A stretch of DNA of 34,207 nucleotides from Candidatus Saccharimonadota bacterium (GTDB taxonomy: Bacteria; Patescibacteriota; Saccharimonadia; Saccharimonadales; UBA4665). The notes beneath the pieces are model-generated. The model ran no database searches. It was not told where the DNA came from and worked only from the letters and a program-made list of their open reading frames with translations. The translations under genes and the position numbers were made by a program. How positions within the stretch are numbered: position 1 is the stretch's first letter; every line of letters begins with the position of its first letter. The DNA lies in the NCBI GenBank assembly GCA_003164595.1, contig PLTT01000004.1, positions 1-34,207 of the forward strand. The letters run 5' to 3'. Below, piece by piece: positions 7,252 to 16,690 of the stretch.

Positions 7252-8072
7252 GATCCTTATTCGCCGATTCTAGTCCAGCAGTTCACATTGCCCCTGGCGG
7301 CGTGTTCCATCTTGGCGGCCTGACTATTACCAACTCGATCTTTTATGGCTGGATATGCTCGGTAGTTCTAATAATTACTTTCATCTGGGTTGCCAGGAAG
7401 ATAACCGTTAAGCCAAAAGGCGGTTTTATCCAGTTCGTTGAAGTCGGCGCTGACTTTATAACCAATTTGGTGGTCAATGCCTTTGACGATAAGAAAAAGG
7501 GGCGAAAGTATGTTCCCTACTTCGTGACACTATTCTTCTTCATCTTGTTTAATAACTGGCTGGGGCTGGTGCCCGGTGTCGGTGAAGGGGTCCACGTCGG
7601 TAGCTTACCACTGCTTCGACCGTTTACCGGAGATCTTAATGCTACTCTAGCTATCGGTTTGATCACCATGCTTGTGGTTTACGGTTCTTCGATCCGTGAA
7701 TCTGGCAGTATTCGCAATTACTTACGCCATTTCTTCGTCGGTAACCCACTCAACCCACTGTATCTCATTATTGGGCTGCTGGAGATGTTAACCGATCTAA
7801 CCAGAGTTTTTAGTCTGTCGCTTCGACTTTTCCTCAATATTGCCATTGGCGAAATTGTTATAGCCGTCTTCTCTTACCTGGGGCACGTACTGGCACCGGC
7901 TACCGCCCTGCCGTTTACCCTGCTCGAATTATTTGTTGGTGCTTTGCAGGCCTATATCTTCTGTGTCCTGAGCGTAAACTACCTGGCTATCGCCGTTAAC
8001 CATGCCCACCACGACTTGACTGAGGAGGACGTTCCTGAAACAATTGGGATGGAAATGGAAACCAATGGTTAA
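7248..8072 (+). CDS. atpB: F-type ATP synthase subunit a
   Basis: This 274-residue membrane subunit forms the proton half-channels against the c ring. The essential arginine is in SLRLFLNIAIGE (Arg193), equivalent to aArg210 of E. coli. The FFFILFNNWLGLVPG segment (about 96-110) is also characteristic. Five or more membrane helices are evident and length is normal. The start overlaps the stop of atpZ (ATGA). The C-terminus is acidic and extends beyond the last helix. Confidence 0.95.
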   Translation: MRSLFADSSPAVHIAPGGVFHLGGLTITNSIFYGWICSVVLIITFIWVARKITVKPKGGFIQFVEVGADFITNLVVNAFDDKKKGRKYVPYFVTLFFFILFNNWLGLVPGVGEGVHVGSLPLLRPFTGDLNATLAIGLITMLVVYGSSIRESGSIRNYLRHFFVGNPLNPLYLIIGLLEMLTDLTRVFSLSLRLFLNIAIGEIVIAVFSYLGHVLAPATALPFTLLELFVGALQAYIFCVLSVNYLAIAVNHAHHDLTEEDVPETIGMEMETNG

Positions 8073-8136
8073 GGGGTGGTTATGATTTTAGTTGTTAAAA
8101 AATTTAAGTTTAATTAATAAGGAGAAGGAAAATAAT

Positions 8137-8370
8137 ATGGTATCACTAATCGCATCTACAGTAGACACAGCCATCATAGGTAAAGGACTTATGATCGGCG
8201 GCGGTTTCATCGGGCCGGGAATCGGCATTGGCTTAATCGGCGGTAACTATTTGGCCGCAGTTGGTCGTAATCCAGAAGCTGCTAAGTTCTTAGGTCAAGC
8301 ATTGGTCTTCGTGGCTATTGCTGAGCTCTTCGGCTTACTAGCCTTCGCTTCAATATTCATCGTTAAATAA
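8137..8370 (+). CDS. atpE: F-type ATP synthase subunit c
   Basis: This 77-residue hairpin has two membrane helices: the first is glycine-rich (GGGFIGPGIGIGLIGG), the loop is RNPE (Arg44-Asn45-Pro46), and the second carries the ion-binding Glu63 in AIAELFGLLAF. The residue after the glutamate is Leu, and helix 1 lacks the Gln of sodium-binding rings, so a proton-translocating ring is expected. The ATG at 8137 is chosen because AAGGAGAAGG lies just upstream; an in-frame start at 8092 would add a non-conserved polar extension. The strong Shine-Dalgarno sequence fits the high copy number of this subunit. Confidence 0.95.
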   Translation: MVSLIASTVDTAIIGKGLMIGGGFIGPGIGIGLIGGNYLAAVGRNPEAAKFLGQALVFVAIAELFGLLAFASIFIVK

Positions 8371-8387
8371 GGACTTTAGAAAGATAT

Positions 8388-8924
8388 ATGTTTCTATCTC
8401 TACTGAATAATTTTGGTGACAGTTCGTCCGGTCTGGGCGCGCTTGGCATAAACGCCTCGGCGTTTGTTATCCAACTTATTACATTTATCCTGGTATTCCT
8501 AGTGCTTAGGCAATGGGCTTTTAAACCAATCCTAAAGATCCTGAATGAACGACGTGAGACGATTGAAAAAGGCGTTAAACTTGGTCAAGAAATGGCTGAG
8601 GAAAAGAAGCTACTTGAAGCCAAGATAGACAAGGCTTTGCATGAAACTCGGGCTAAATCCGACAAGATTATTGCTGAAGCTCAACAAGCTGGGCGGCAGG
8701 TTATCTCCGACGCCGAGGATGCCGCCAGGGGCAAGGCTGAGAACATCATTAAAGACGCCGAGTCACGCATCAAGCAAGAAACCTCTAAGGCTTGGAAGGA
8801 TCTCCAGAAAGATCTGGCCTCACTTATATCCGAAGCAACCGAGGCTATTATTGAAGAAAAGGTTGATACCAAAAAAGATATCGAGCTTATTGATAAGGCC
8901 CTATCCAGCCGGAGAGCAGCATGA
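8388..8924 (+). CDS. atpF: F-type ATP synthase subunit b
   Basis: This 178-residue peripheral stalk subunit has a single membrane helix at about residues 22-42 (AFVIQLITFILVFLVL). A long charged helix, rich in Lys, Glu and Ala, then runs to the end and is expected to form the right-handed coiled coil. The juxtamembrane FKPILKILNERR is typical. Its TGA stop overlaps the atpH start (ATGA). Confidence 0.92.
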   Translation: MFLSLLNNFGDSSSGLGALGINASAFVIQLITFILVFLVLRQWAFKPILKILNERRETIEKGVKLGQEMAEEKKLLEAKIDKALHETRAKSDKIIAEAQQAGRQVISDAEDAARGKAENIIKDAESRIKQETSKAWKDLQKDLASLISEATEAIIEEKVDTKKDIELIDKALSSRRAA

Positions 8925-9325
8925 GTAAAACCCCGCGAAGTTTGATAGCTACTACCGTTGCTGAGTGGACTCTTTCGGGTGGAATAACCAAGCGCCTGAC
9001 TCGTCAGCTAGCCGCCTATTTACTGTCTGAGAATCGAACTAGTGAACTTGATCCCTTGATGCGAGATGTTCAGGGACAATGGGCTAAGCAGGGCTATGTT
9101 AATGCCCTAGCGATTAGCGCTCACCCAATTGACGCCAAGAACCGAAGCCTTATACAAAAAGCCGTGGCACAAGCCTACCCCAAGGCCAAGACAGTTGTTA
9201 TTAGTGAAAGCCACGACGCAAGTGTCATTGGGGGCGTGCGTATTGAATTATCCGACCGACAGCTTGATCTATCGGTTGCTACCAAGCTAAATAAATTTAA
9301 ACAGTTAACTACCGGAAAGGATTAA
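8921..9325 (+). CDS. atpH: F-type ATP synthase subunit delta, short form
   Basis: This subunit links the stator stalk to the top of F1. It is only 134 residues, against about 175-180 in most bacteria. The C-terminal signature is present in IGGVRIELSDRQLDLSVATKLNKFKQL (last 35 residues). The N-terminal six-helix domain appears shortened, with about 40 residues missing. It overlaps atpF by 4 nt and is followed by atpA after 3 nt. The operon position confirms identity despite low similarity. Confidence 0.85.
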   Translation: MSKTPRSLIATTVAEWTLSGGITKRLTRQLAAYLLSENRTSELDPLMRDVQGQWAKQGYVNALAISAHPIDAKNRSLIQKAVAQAYPKAKTVVISESHDASVIGGVRIELSDRQLDLSVATKLNKFKQLTTGKD

Positions 9326-9328
9326 ACA

Positions 9329-10882
9329 GTGTCAGAATTATCGATTAAAGATTTGTCAGCCGATATCCGAGCAGCCATCGCCGAGCTGAAAACTCGACCA
9401 GAAATTGAAGATGTCGGTATTGTTACCCGTGTGGGTGATGGTATCGCTTGGATTTACGGACTAGCTAAGTGTGGTTATAACGAAATGATCGAGATTGAAG
9501 GAACTGACGGCAGCAATATTACGGCCTTCGCCTTCAACCTAGCTGAAGATGAAATTGGAACGGTATTACTTGGCGATGATGTTGATATCAAGGCCGGTGC
9601 CAAAGCCAAATTGACTGGTAAGGTCTTGGAAGTTCCAGTTGGCCCCGAGCTAGTTGGCCGAGTCGTTGATCCCTTGGGCCGTCCACTCGACGGTGGTCCG
9701 GCAATCAACGCCAAACTAAAAAGCCGTGTTGAGCAGCCAGCTCCCGGCGTACTCGACCGAAAAAGTGTTCATGAACCTTTGATGACCGGAATTACAGCTA
9801 TTGATGCTATGGTACCAATCGGCCGCGGTCAGCGTGAGCTAATCATTGGTGACCGACAGACCGGTAAGACAGCCATTGCCATTGATACGATGATAAACCA
9901 GCACCGCCAAAAAACCGGTGTGGTTAACATTTACGTGGCCGTTGGTCAGAAACTTAGTAAAGTTGCCCGACTGGTTGAGCGACTAAAGCGTGAAGGCGTC
10001 ATGGATCAAACGATTATCGTGGCCACTTCACCAGCCGACCCAGCTGCCCTGCTCTACTTGGCGCCTTATGCCGGCGTAGCTATGGGTGAATATTTCCGCG
10101 ACAACAAACAACACGCTCTGATTATCTATGATGATCTTTCCAAGCACGCTGTAGCCTACAGGCAGATGTCCCTGCTACTTCGTCGCCCACCAGGCCGCGA
10201 AGCTTATCCTGGAGACGTTTTCTACTTGCACTCACGATTACTAGAACGAGCCGCTAAACTCAATGACACGCTGGGTGCCGGCAGTCTAACAGCCTTGCCA
10301 ATTATTGAGACCCAGGCCGGAGATATTAGCGCCTATATCCCAACCAATGTTATTTCTATAACCGATGGTCAAATATTCATGGAAACCAACCTGTTCTATC
10401 AGGGTATTCGCCCAGCTATTTCGGTAGGCCTGAGTGTTTCCCGAGTTGGCGGTAATGCCCAAACTAAGGCCGTTAAGTCCGTAGCTAAGTCGCTGCGAAT
10501 TGATTTGGCCCAGTTTAGAGAGCTAGCCAGCTTCGCCCAGTTCTCAACCGATCTTGATGCCGAGACTCGTCAGCGAATTGAACGCGGACAACGCCTGACT
10601 GAACTGCTAAAACAGCCACAGTACAGCCCTTATGCTATCTGGCAAATGTACGCCAGCCTGCTAGCTGCTACCGAGGGAGTTTTTGACAAAGTACCAGTTG
10701 AAAAGATTAAACTAGCCGAGGAGAGTCTTTACCGTGAGCTAAGTTCCAAGCATGCCAAAATGATTGAGACCATCAACACCGGTAACGAACCACCAGAAGC
10801 TGACCGTAAGACAATTCTCAAAGTAGCCGAAGTAATTGCCGATTCCTATAATGAGAAAACATCCGCTAAAGAGGAAAACTAG
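9329..10882 (+). CDS. atpA: F-type ATP synthase subunit alpha
   Basis: This 517-residue non-catalytic nucleotide-binding subunit has the Walker A loop GDRQTGKT at residues 174-181. It also has the conserved [14 protein letters not shown] barrel-to-core junction (about 109-122) and the [12 protein letters not shown] and [25 protein letters not shown] stretches. Length is normal. The start is GTG at 9329, supported by AAAGGA about 8 nt upstream and 3 nt spacing from atpH. Confidence 0.97.
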   Translation: MSELSIKDLSADIRAAIAELKTRPEIEDVGIVTRVGDGIAWIYGLAKCGYNEMIEIEGTDGSNITAFAFNLAEDEIGTVLLGDDVDIKAGAKAKLTGKVLEVPVGPELVGRVVDPLGRPLDGGPAINAKLKSRVEQPAPGVLDRKSVHEPLMTGITAIDAMVPIGRGQRELIIGDRQTGKTAIAIDTMINQHRQKTGVVNIYVAVGQKLSKVARLVERLKREGVMDQTIIVATSPADPAALLYLAPYAGVAMGEYFRDNKQHALIIYDDLSKHAVAYRQMSLLLRRPPGREAYPGDVFYLHSRLLERAAKLNDTLGAGSLTALPIIETQAGDISAYIPTNVISITDGQIFMETNLFYQGIRPAISVGLSVSRVGGNAQTKAVKSVAKSLRIDLAQFRELASFAQFSTDLDAETRQRIERGQRLTELLKQPQYSPYAIWQMYASLLAATEGVFDKVPVEKIKLAEESLYRELSSKHAKMIETINTGNEPPEADRKTILKVAEVIADSYNEKTSAKEEN

Positions 10883-10894
10883 GAAAAGAAGTTT

Positions 10895-11761
10895 ATGCCA
10901 AGTACTACTGCCCTGAAGCACCGAATCAAGTCTATTAGAAATACTAGACAGATAACCAAAGCCATGGAGCTAGTTTCGGCTAGTAAAATGCGCCGAGCTC
11001 AGGACAGGGCGAAACTTAGTCGTGATTATCAGAACGCCGCATATGATTTACTGCTGAGACTGAATAGTTTGCCAGACGTTGGCTCTCACCCGCTGTTCGC
11101 TAAGCGCAAAGTTAGTTCGCGTCTCTACGTAGTGATTACCAGTAACAGTGGCCTGGCCGGAGCCTACAACTACAATGTGCTCCGTGAGTTTACGGCGGCC
11201 TTAAAAGCCGACCGCGACTCTCAAGTTACCAGCTATGTTATTACTATCGGCCACAAAGGCGCGCAGTTTGCCCGCCGACTGGCAGGCGTACACTTACTGG
11301 CTGTTTATCCAGCTTTCGGCGACGAGCCCACTGCTAACGATATCCGTCCGGTGCTAAATACCTTAATTGATGAATACCGAGATAAGAAAATTGACGAAGC
11401 CCAGATACTCTACACGGTTTTTAAATCTAACATCTCCCAACAAGCTACCAATTTGAGTATTCTACCGGCTCACGTGACCGATGGTACTTCAGCCCCAACC
11501 ATGGCCTTCACTAATTTCGAGCCATCGCTTGAGGAAGTTCTCGATTCAGCAGCCATAAGATTGATCGAAGTTCAAATATGGCAGGCGCTGCTGGAGAGTC
11601 TGGCTTCCGAGCACTCCATGCGCATGCTGGCTATGAAGAATGCTACCGATAATGCCAACGACCTAATTGATAACCTTACTCTAGAGTTTAATACCGCCCG
11701 CCAGGCGGCAATTACGCAGGAGCTGGCTGAAATTACCGGTGGAGCCGAGGCTATAAAATAA
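10895..11761 (+). CDS. atpG: F-type ATP synthase subunit gamma
   Basis: This 288-residue rotor shaft has the conserved N-terminal helix (LKHRIKSIRNTRQITKAMELVSASKMRRAQ region) and C-terminal helix (NATDNANDLIDNLTLEFNTARQ region), which pair as the central coiled coil. Length is normal and no plant-type regulatory cysteine insert is seen. It starts with ATG after AGGAAAAG, 12 nt past the atpA stop. Confidence 0.95.
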   Translation: MPSTTALKHRIKSIRNTRQITKAMELVSASKMRRAQDRAKLSRDYQNAAYDLLLRLNSLPDVGSHPLFAKRKVSSRLYVVITSNSGLAGAYNYNVLREFTAALKADRDSQVTSYVITIGHKGAQFARRLAGVHLLAVYPAFGDEPTANDIRPVLNTLIDEYRDKKIDEAQILYTVFKSNISQQATNLSILPAHVTDGTSAPTMAFTNFEPSLEEVLDSAAIRLIEVQIWQALLESLASEHSMRMLAMKNATDNANDLIDNLTLEFNTARQAAITQELAEITGGAEAIK

Positions 11762-11790
11762 TGAATCTATTTAATGCTAACAACTGCTAA

Positions 11791-13197
<1,407 letters not shown>

Positions 13198-13205
13198 GTC
13201 TAACT

Positions 13206-13634
13206 ATGATTCATTTTCAGCTATTTACGCTCAGCGGTAAGAAATTCGATCAAGACGTCTATGAAGTCGTCTTGCCGACGCTTGATGGCCGGATTGGCGT
13301 AATGCCGGGGCACATGCCTCTGGTGTCAGTGGCCACTACCGGTATTATTTCAATTCGTCATGACCAGAAAGACTCTGATCTAAAGCTGGATAACTTTGCG
13401 ACTTACGGCGGTATCATAGAAGTTGAAAACGATAATCTACGAGTTCTCGTTGATGAGGCTGATCATTCCGACGAGATCAACGAGGCTGAAGCTAAGGCGT
13501 CGTTTGAGCGTGCTAAAAAGATGTTAGCTGAAGCTAAGAACCAAACTAGCCTAGAACATGCCCAAACTTTGATTGATCGACAAACTGTTCGTTTGCAGGT
13601 TGCTCAGTTACGCAGACGTATTCCCCGCCGATAA
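13206..13634 (+). CDS. atpC: F-type ATP synthase subunit epsilon
   Basis: This 142-residue subunit has the N-terminal beta-sandwich with GRIGVMPGHMPLVS (about residues 29-42) and a C-terminal helical hairpin rich in Ala, Glu and Lys, which in other bacteria can inhibit ATP hydrolysis. It is the last structural gene of the operon, 8 nt after atpD. I see no hairpin terminator directly after it; the next gene has its own -10 box. Confidence 0.93.
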   Translation: MIHFQLFTLSGKKFDQDVYEVVLPTLDGRIGVMPGHMPLVSVATTGIISIRHDQKDSDLKLDNFATYGGIIEVENDNLRVLVDEADHSDEINEAEAKASFERAKKMLAEAKNQTSLEHAQTLIDRQTVRLQVAQLRRRIPRR

Positions 13635-13679
13635 ACGCCACTAGGCTGTTTGATATTTTTAGGGTGTATACTAAAGAAT

Positions 13680-13952
13680 ATGCTAAAGAATATATTTTCT
13701 AAATCGAGACCGTTTAATAAGTTCTGGGTTATTGCCTCTGTAGTTGGTCTTATAACAGGTGTTGGTTTATTGCTTGAAGCTCGCTATCTAGCAATCCACT
13801 ATACTGTTGTTTGGGCTACGCCACAGATTAGATATTGGTACTACGTAACCCACTTCTCCGGAGCCATTGTACTACTAATTAGCTTTTTGCTTCTGCTGGC
13901 TCATACCGTCTACGTTTTCATGGCTGAACCGATTGAAATAGATACCATTTAA
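13680..13952 (+). CDS. Small membrane protein, function unknown
   Basis: This protein of 90 residues has two hydrophobic segments (about 16-38 and 56-80) separated by an aromatic, Tyr/Trp-rich loop. I do not recognise the family. The start is ATG 13680: an extended -10, TG-TATACT (13667-13672), ends 7 nt before it. An upstream in-frame TTG at 13650 would place the promoter inside the gene. It follows the atp operon by 45 nt and is 3 nt upstream of the next gene, so the two are probably co-transcribed. Confidence 0.65.
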   Translation: MLKNIFSKSRPFNKFWVIASVVGLITGVGLLLEARYLAIHYTVVWATPQIRYWYYVTHFSGAIVLLISFLLLLAHTVYVFMAEPIEIDTI

Positions 13953-13955
13953 TAT

Positions 13956-14330
13956 ATGTCAGACCCTGAGCGCATAGACGCTACTACCGATGTTTTTGAT
14001 TCTGAACTTTTAGCCGGACAATATGGAGAGTGGCCACCGATAGATCTTGCCGAATACGAAAACAGTGTCGTTAAGCACGTGAATTGGAAATTACAATCAT
14101 CCAATGGTCAGGTAATTGACCTCCGCGGTAAACCATTGATTAACCATGGCGGCCTAAAGGCTGAACATGATGGGAGTGAGCCACTAAAACCCGGTGAGTC
14201 CGAACCAGAGACAGCCCGTAAGCCAATTAGAATCGTTGCTGGGATTGGTGTGGCGGTAGTTGTAGGCAGTTTTGCGCTATATGAGGTAATTAGGGCTGTT
14301 AACAAAGCACGACCCAAGAAAACACAGTAG
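13956..14330 (+). CDS. Tail-anchored hypothetical protein
   Basis: This 124-residue protein has an acidic soluble N-terminal part (about 1-85) and one hydrophobic helix near the end (about 92-113), followed by a basic KARPKKTQ tail. This suggests C-terminal membrane anchoring with the bulk in the cytoplasm. I do not recognise the family. It starts 3 nt after the preceding membrane protein gene and is likely translated from the same mRNA. Confidence 0.6.
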   Translation: MSDPERIDATTDVFDSELLAGQYGEWPPIDLAEYENSVVKHVNWKLQSSNGQVIDLRGKPLINHGGLKAEHDGSEPLKPGESEPETARKPIRIVAGIGVAVVVGSFALYEVIRAVNKARPKKTQ

Positions 14331-14360
14331 AGCGCGAAAGAACAGTACCCCTAAGCATAA

Positions 14361-14388
14361 TTGCTTTCGATAGTATTTATGCTATAAT
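14361..14388 (+). promoter_or_regulatory. Promoter for two small membrane protein genes
   Basis: TTGCTT at 14361-14366 and TATAAT at 14383-14388 are separated by 16 nt, with TGC before the -10. The expected transcription start is near 14395, leaving a leader of about 45 nt before the GGGAG-led start codon at 14441. This promoter is therefore not leaderless. Confidence 0.65.
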
Positions 14389-14440
14389 ATTGCCTGTTCT
14401 TCAGAGAGAAGAAAGTTCTTTACCAATTGAGGGAGTAATT

Positions 14441-14617
14441 TTGATATTAGCGACTATATCGCACTGGGATGTTTTCATCATTTTCTTCGCAGCCGGTCTA
14501 TGCTTTGTCTGCGCAGCAATATTGTCGTTTTCTCAACCGAGAGAACCTTTAGCTGCACTAGTTTGTTTTATAGTGGGACTTGCGTTGACGTTAGTAGCTG
14601 CTTCCCTGGTTTACTGA
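14441..14617 (+). CDS. Small two-helix membrane protein, function unknown
   Basis: About 58 residues with two hydrophobic helices joined by a short SQPREP turn. The TTG start at 14441 is chosen because GGGAG at 14431-14435 lies 5 nt upstream. A TTG at 14390 lies only 1 nt past the -10 hexamer and cannot be on the mRNA. Family unknown. Confidence 0.5.
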   Translation: MILATISHWDVFIIFFAAGLCFVCAAILSFSQPREPLAALVCFIVGLALTLVAASLVY

Positions 14618-14671
14618 TTAAAATAATTGCTATTAGCCACCGAAGTACCTACCAAACAAGGAGAAATATGT

Positions 14672-14971
14672 ATGTCAAAGCTTAATGAGGAATCCGACGA
14701 CCAATCAGAGCATCAAGCAGTGTTTAAAAGAGAGGGCATAGACATTCTGTTCGCAGTTTGCTGGGCAATCTTTTCGACAATAGTCTTTATATCGCTTATC
14801 GTGCTCTTCGTGAATGCGTTTACCGACCCGACTGGATCAGGTTACGTTCAAACTATTGATATTATCGGTGCTTTACTAGTGCTTCTCCTAGGTCTTTATA
14901 CCAACGACTTTTTGTTGCGAAAAGACCCAACGGCAGTGTCCCGGCACTGGAAGAATATTCACAAGAAATAA
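14672..14971 (+). CDS. Small two-helix membrane protein, function unknown
   Basis: About 99 residues. A charged N-terminus (about 1-25) is followed by two hydrophobic helices (about 28-52 and 63-82) and a basic tail. The ATG at 14672 is preceded by AAGGAG (14658-14663) with 8 nt spacing, so translation is Shine-Dalgarno led. It lies 54 nt after the previous small membrane protein and is probably co-transcribed. I do not recognise the family. Confidence 0.6.
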   Translation: MSKLNEESDDQSEHQAVFKREGIDILFAVCWAIFSTIVFISLIVLFVNAFTDPTGSGYVQTIDIIGALLVLLLGLYTNDFLLRKDPTAVSRHWKNIHKK

Positions 14972-14987
14972 GCGACAAGCCAGTTTC

Positions 14988-15144
14988 CCCTCAGGGTAAA
15001 GAAGTTCGTCTAGTTCACTTTTTGTGAGCAAGGATGCCCTGAGGGACAAACGCCGTAGTGCAAAATGAAATTGTCATTGATTGACGGAGATTTGAACCAT
15101 TTGGTTCTCACCTTCTCATCAACAACACTTTTCAACACTACGGC
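14988..15144. repeat. Structured intergenic region with two consecutive inverted repeats
   Basis: The 241-nt gap after 14971 holds two exact 9-bp inverted repeats. CCCTCAGGG (14988-14996) pairs with CCCTGAGGG (15037-15045), and GCCGTAGTG (15052-15060) pairs with CACTACGGC (15136-15144). Inside the second is a smaller AACC-ATTT-GGTT hairpin. No T-tract follows the arms, so they are not simple terminators. An RNA element, a small RNA or a regulatory region are all possible; I could not match a known family. Confidence 0.45.
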
Positions 15145-15212
15145 ATTTTCATGCCCGCAAATACGACGGTAATTGAAAAACATATGACAAAATGTTATTA
15201 TAATCTTTCACT

Positions 15213-15449
15213 ATGCCAAACGAATTAAACCCCGAAGATAGTTCATTTATTCCCGAGCACTCAAAAGCCGAGAATGCTTTTCGTATTGGGGTTGGTTTAT
15301 CGGCAGTCTCTGGGGCTGCCGACCTTTTGCATGAACATCTTATTGCAGGAAATACACTAGGCTTAGCTCTGGGCTGTATTGCGATATCTGCCGAGTTAAA
15401 GATTGCTGAAAATATTCCAAAACTCTTTCACCGAGTCTTTGATCGATGA
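15213..15449 (+). CDS. Small hypothetical protein with a hydrophobic core
   Basis: This 78-residue protein has an acidic N-terminus and an alanine/glycine-rich hydrophobic stretch (about 26-60) that may be one or two short membrane helices, with a basic end. TATAAT at 15199-15204 ends 8 nt before the ATG, indicating a leaderless transcript. Family unknown. It precedes the beta-carbonic-anhydrase-like gene on the same strand, but that gene has its own promoter. Confidence 0.55.
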   Translation: MPNELNPEDSSFIPEHSKAENAFRIGVGLSAVSGAADLLHEHLIAGNTLGLALGCIAISAELKIAENIPKLFHRVFDR

Positions 15450-15528
15450 TTATTTGATCGGATTTAAAGTCTGTATTCATACTCTAAAGAATAAGACTAA
15501 GTAGACCATTTACTCTTCAGGAATACAC

Positions 15529-15557
15529 TTGTGATATTTGTCACATCGTGCTAATAT
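15529..15557 (+). promoter_or_regulatory. Promoter of the carbonic-anhydrase-like gene
   Basis: TTGTGA at 15529-15534 and TAATAT at 15552-15557 are separated by 17 nt, with TGC before the -10. The ATG at 15568 follows by 10 nt. A TTG at 15538 in the same frame lies inside the promoter spacer and is rejected as a start. Confidence 0.7.
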
Positions 15558-15567
15558 ATCGTTTGCT

Positions 15568-16443
15568 ATGACAACAAGTATGCCTCCTGAGGTCGTTGAT
15601 GATGCCCGTGAAATCTATATGGACGCCGATATATATGCTGATTTTAGCCACACCGCTGATCATCGTTTAATAGTCGGCTGTTGTGACCCCAGGGCCTATA
15701 AGACAAGTGGCCGGATGAAGATCTACGTTAACACCCCCGGCGGTGGCTATGGGCTTGGAGTGGATTCAGTAATAGCGACTGACGCAGTTGAAGGTCGGCA
15801 GCTTAGTTTGCCAGACGGTATGGAGAAGAATAAGCAGGAACAGCTAGGCGTAGTGGCTAATGTTCATTCAGATTGTAAGTTTCAGCTTGGTTTGGTGGCA
15901 ATTATTGGGGAGATGGCCAGTCTCGGCGATCAAACAAGCTACCGAGTCGAGTCATTAATGGATCGCTATCAGCTTAATGACATTGAACCTCATATTAAAA
16001 GGGCTCAGCGAGCAGCTGAACATATGGTAGAGCTTCTGAAGATCGCTCCCCTAGATGAAGATACGATGCTGGCGGTCGCCGATCGCTTGCACCCCAAGCA
16101 TAAAAATGTCCGAGTGCCGGTCGGAGAATCGCAGCCCGGATTCTATATTATGAATCACGACACACAGGTGGGCTTGGATCGCCACGTTGTTCACCGTGAG
16201 ATTGGTTTAGGTGCGCACGCTTATCATGATAGCGTCGCTGCGATGTTGGGTGTATCTATGAATATTGGCGGCCAGAGCCTAGCCATGGGGGCGCACCGTG
16301 TGGCCTCAGGCTTACTGCGGTCTGCAGCCACGGCTACTGTATTGTCTAAAAATGAAGATGGCAGTCATAATGGCCTGACAATTATTAATGTTTCTGCTTC
16401 AAATAGCGGCTCAGGCTTAAAATTTGATGAGGAAATGGCCTAA
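15568..16443 (+). CDS. Beta-carbonic-anhydrase-like zinc protein
   Basis: This 291-residue protein carries the zinc-site pattern of beta-carbonic anhydrases. CxDxR is seen as CCDPR (Cys38-Asp40-Arg42), a glycine-rich NTPGGGYGLGVDS segment follows, and then HxxC as HSDC (His100, Cys103). The 62-residue spacing from Cys38 to His100 is close to that in E. coli enzymes (Cys42 to His98). The expected ligand set is Cys, His, Cys with an Asp/Arg dyad. However, the usual HTDCGG is HSDCKF, and a further region of about 190 residues has no match I recognise. It may hydrate CO2 or be a paralogue with another role. It is followed by the Hyf-like operon on the same strand after 247 nt. Confidence 0.5.
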   Translation: MTTSMPPEVVDDAREIYMDADIYADFSHTADHRLIVGCCDPRAYKTSGRMKIYVNTPGGGYGLGVDSVIATDAVEGRQLSLPDGMEKNKQEQLGVVANVHSDCKFQLGLVAIIGEMASLGDQTSYRVESLMDRYQLNDIEPHIKRAQRAAEHMVELLKIAPLDEDTMLAVADRLHPKHKNVRVPVGESQPGFYIMNHDTQVGLDRHVVHREIGLGAHAYHDSVAAMLGVSMNIGGQSLAMGAHRVASGLLRSAATATVLSKNEDGSHNGLTIINVSASNSGSGLKFDEEMA

Positions 16444-16608
16444 TCTATCAAATATGGTTTTATATTTTATAATCAGGGTGTAGAATTGTACGGTATCATT
16501 AAAACTCAAATTTGATGTGACACGGAGTAGGCAGGTATTTATTTATTATGTGTCCTCGGATATTGCTAGAGTTAATGTAAATATTAATTTTTTAAAAAAG
16601 GATTGAAC

Positions 16609-16680
16609 ATGGGCCCATTTATATTGAAAGTTATAAACACTCCAAAGAACTTAATATCTCCACGTAATATTATTAAATAG
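16609..16680 (+). CDS. Possible 23-residue leader peptide or relic of a ferredoxin subunit
   Basis: This short reading frame starts with ATG after AAAAAGGAT (Shine-Dalgarno-like) and ends 10 nt before hyfI. The peptide begins MGPFILKVIN and is basic and amphipathic. It vaguely resembles the N-terminal membrane-surface helix of HyfH/NuoI-type ferredoxin subunits, which are otherwise missing from this operon, but 23 residues cannot prove this. The remaining 16444-16608 holds only a TATAAT (16468-16473) that could be the operon promoter. Confidence 0.3.
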   Translation: MGPFILKVINTPKNLISPRNIIK

Positions 16681-16690
16681 GTTCTGACAG

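Noticed and set aside
8137-8370. Sodium-dependent c ring
   Set aside because: The residue after Glu63 is Leu and helix 1 lacks the sodium-ligand Gln, which favours protons.
2590-8924. Recoded TGA (as in Gracilibacteria or Absconditabacteria)
   Set aside because: TGA ends the kinase (2590), atpZ and atpF in the expected places, and no in-frame TGA is needed in the conserved genes.
15085-15115. T-arm-like sequence (GGTTCAAATC on the minus strand) suggesting a tRNA
   Set aside because: No acceptor stem, anticodon arm or CCA; it is better explained as part of the inverted-repeat structure.
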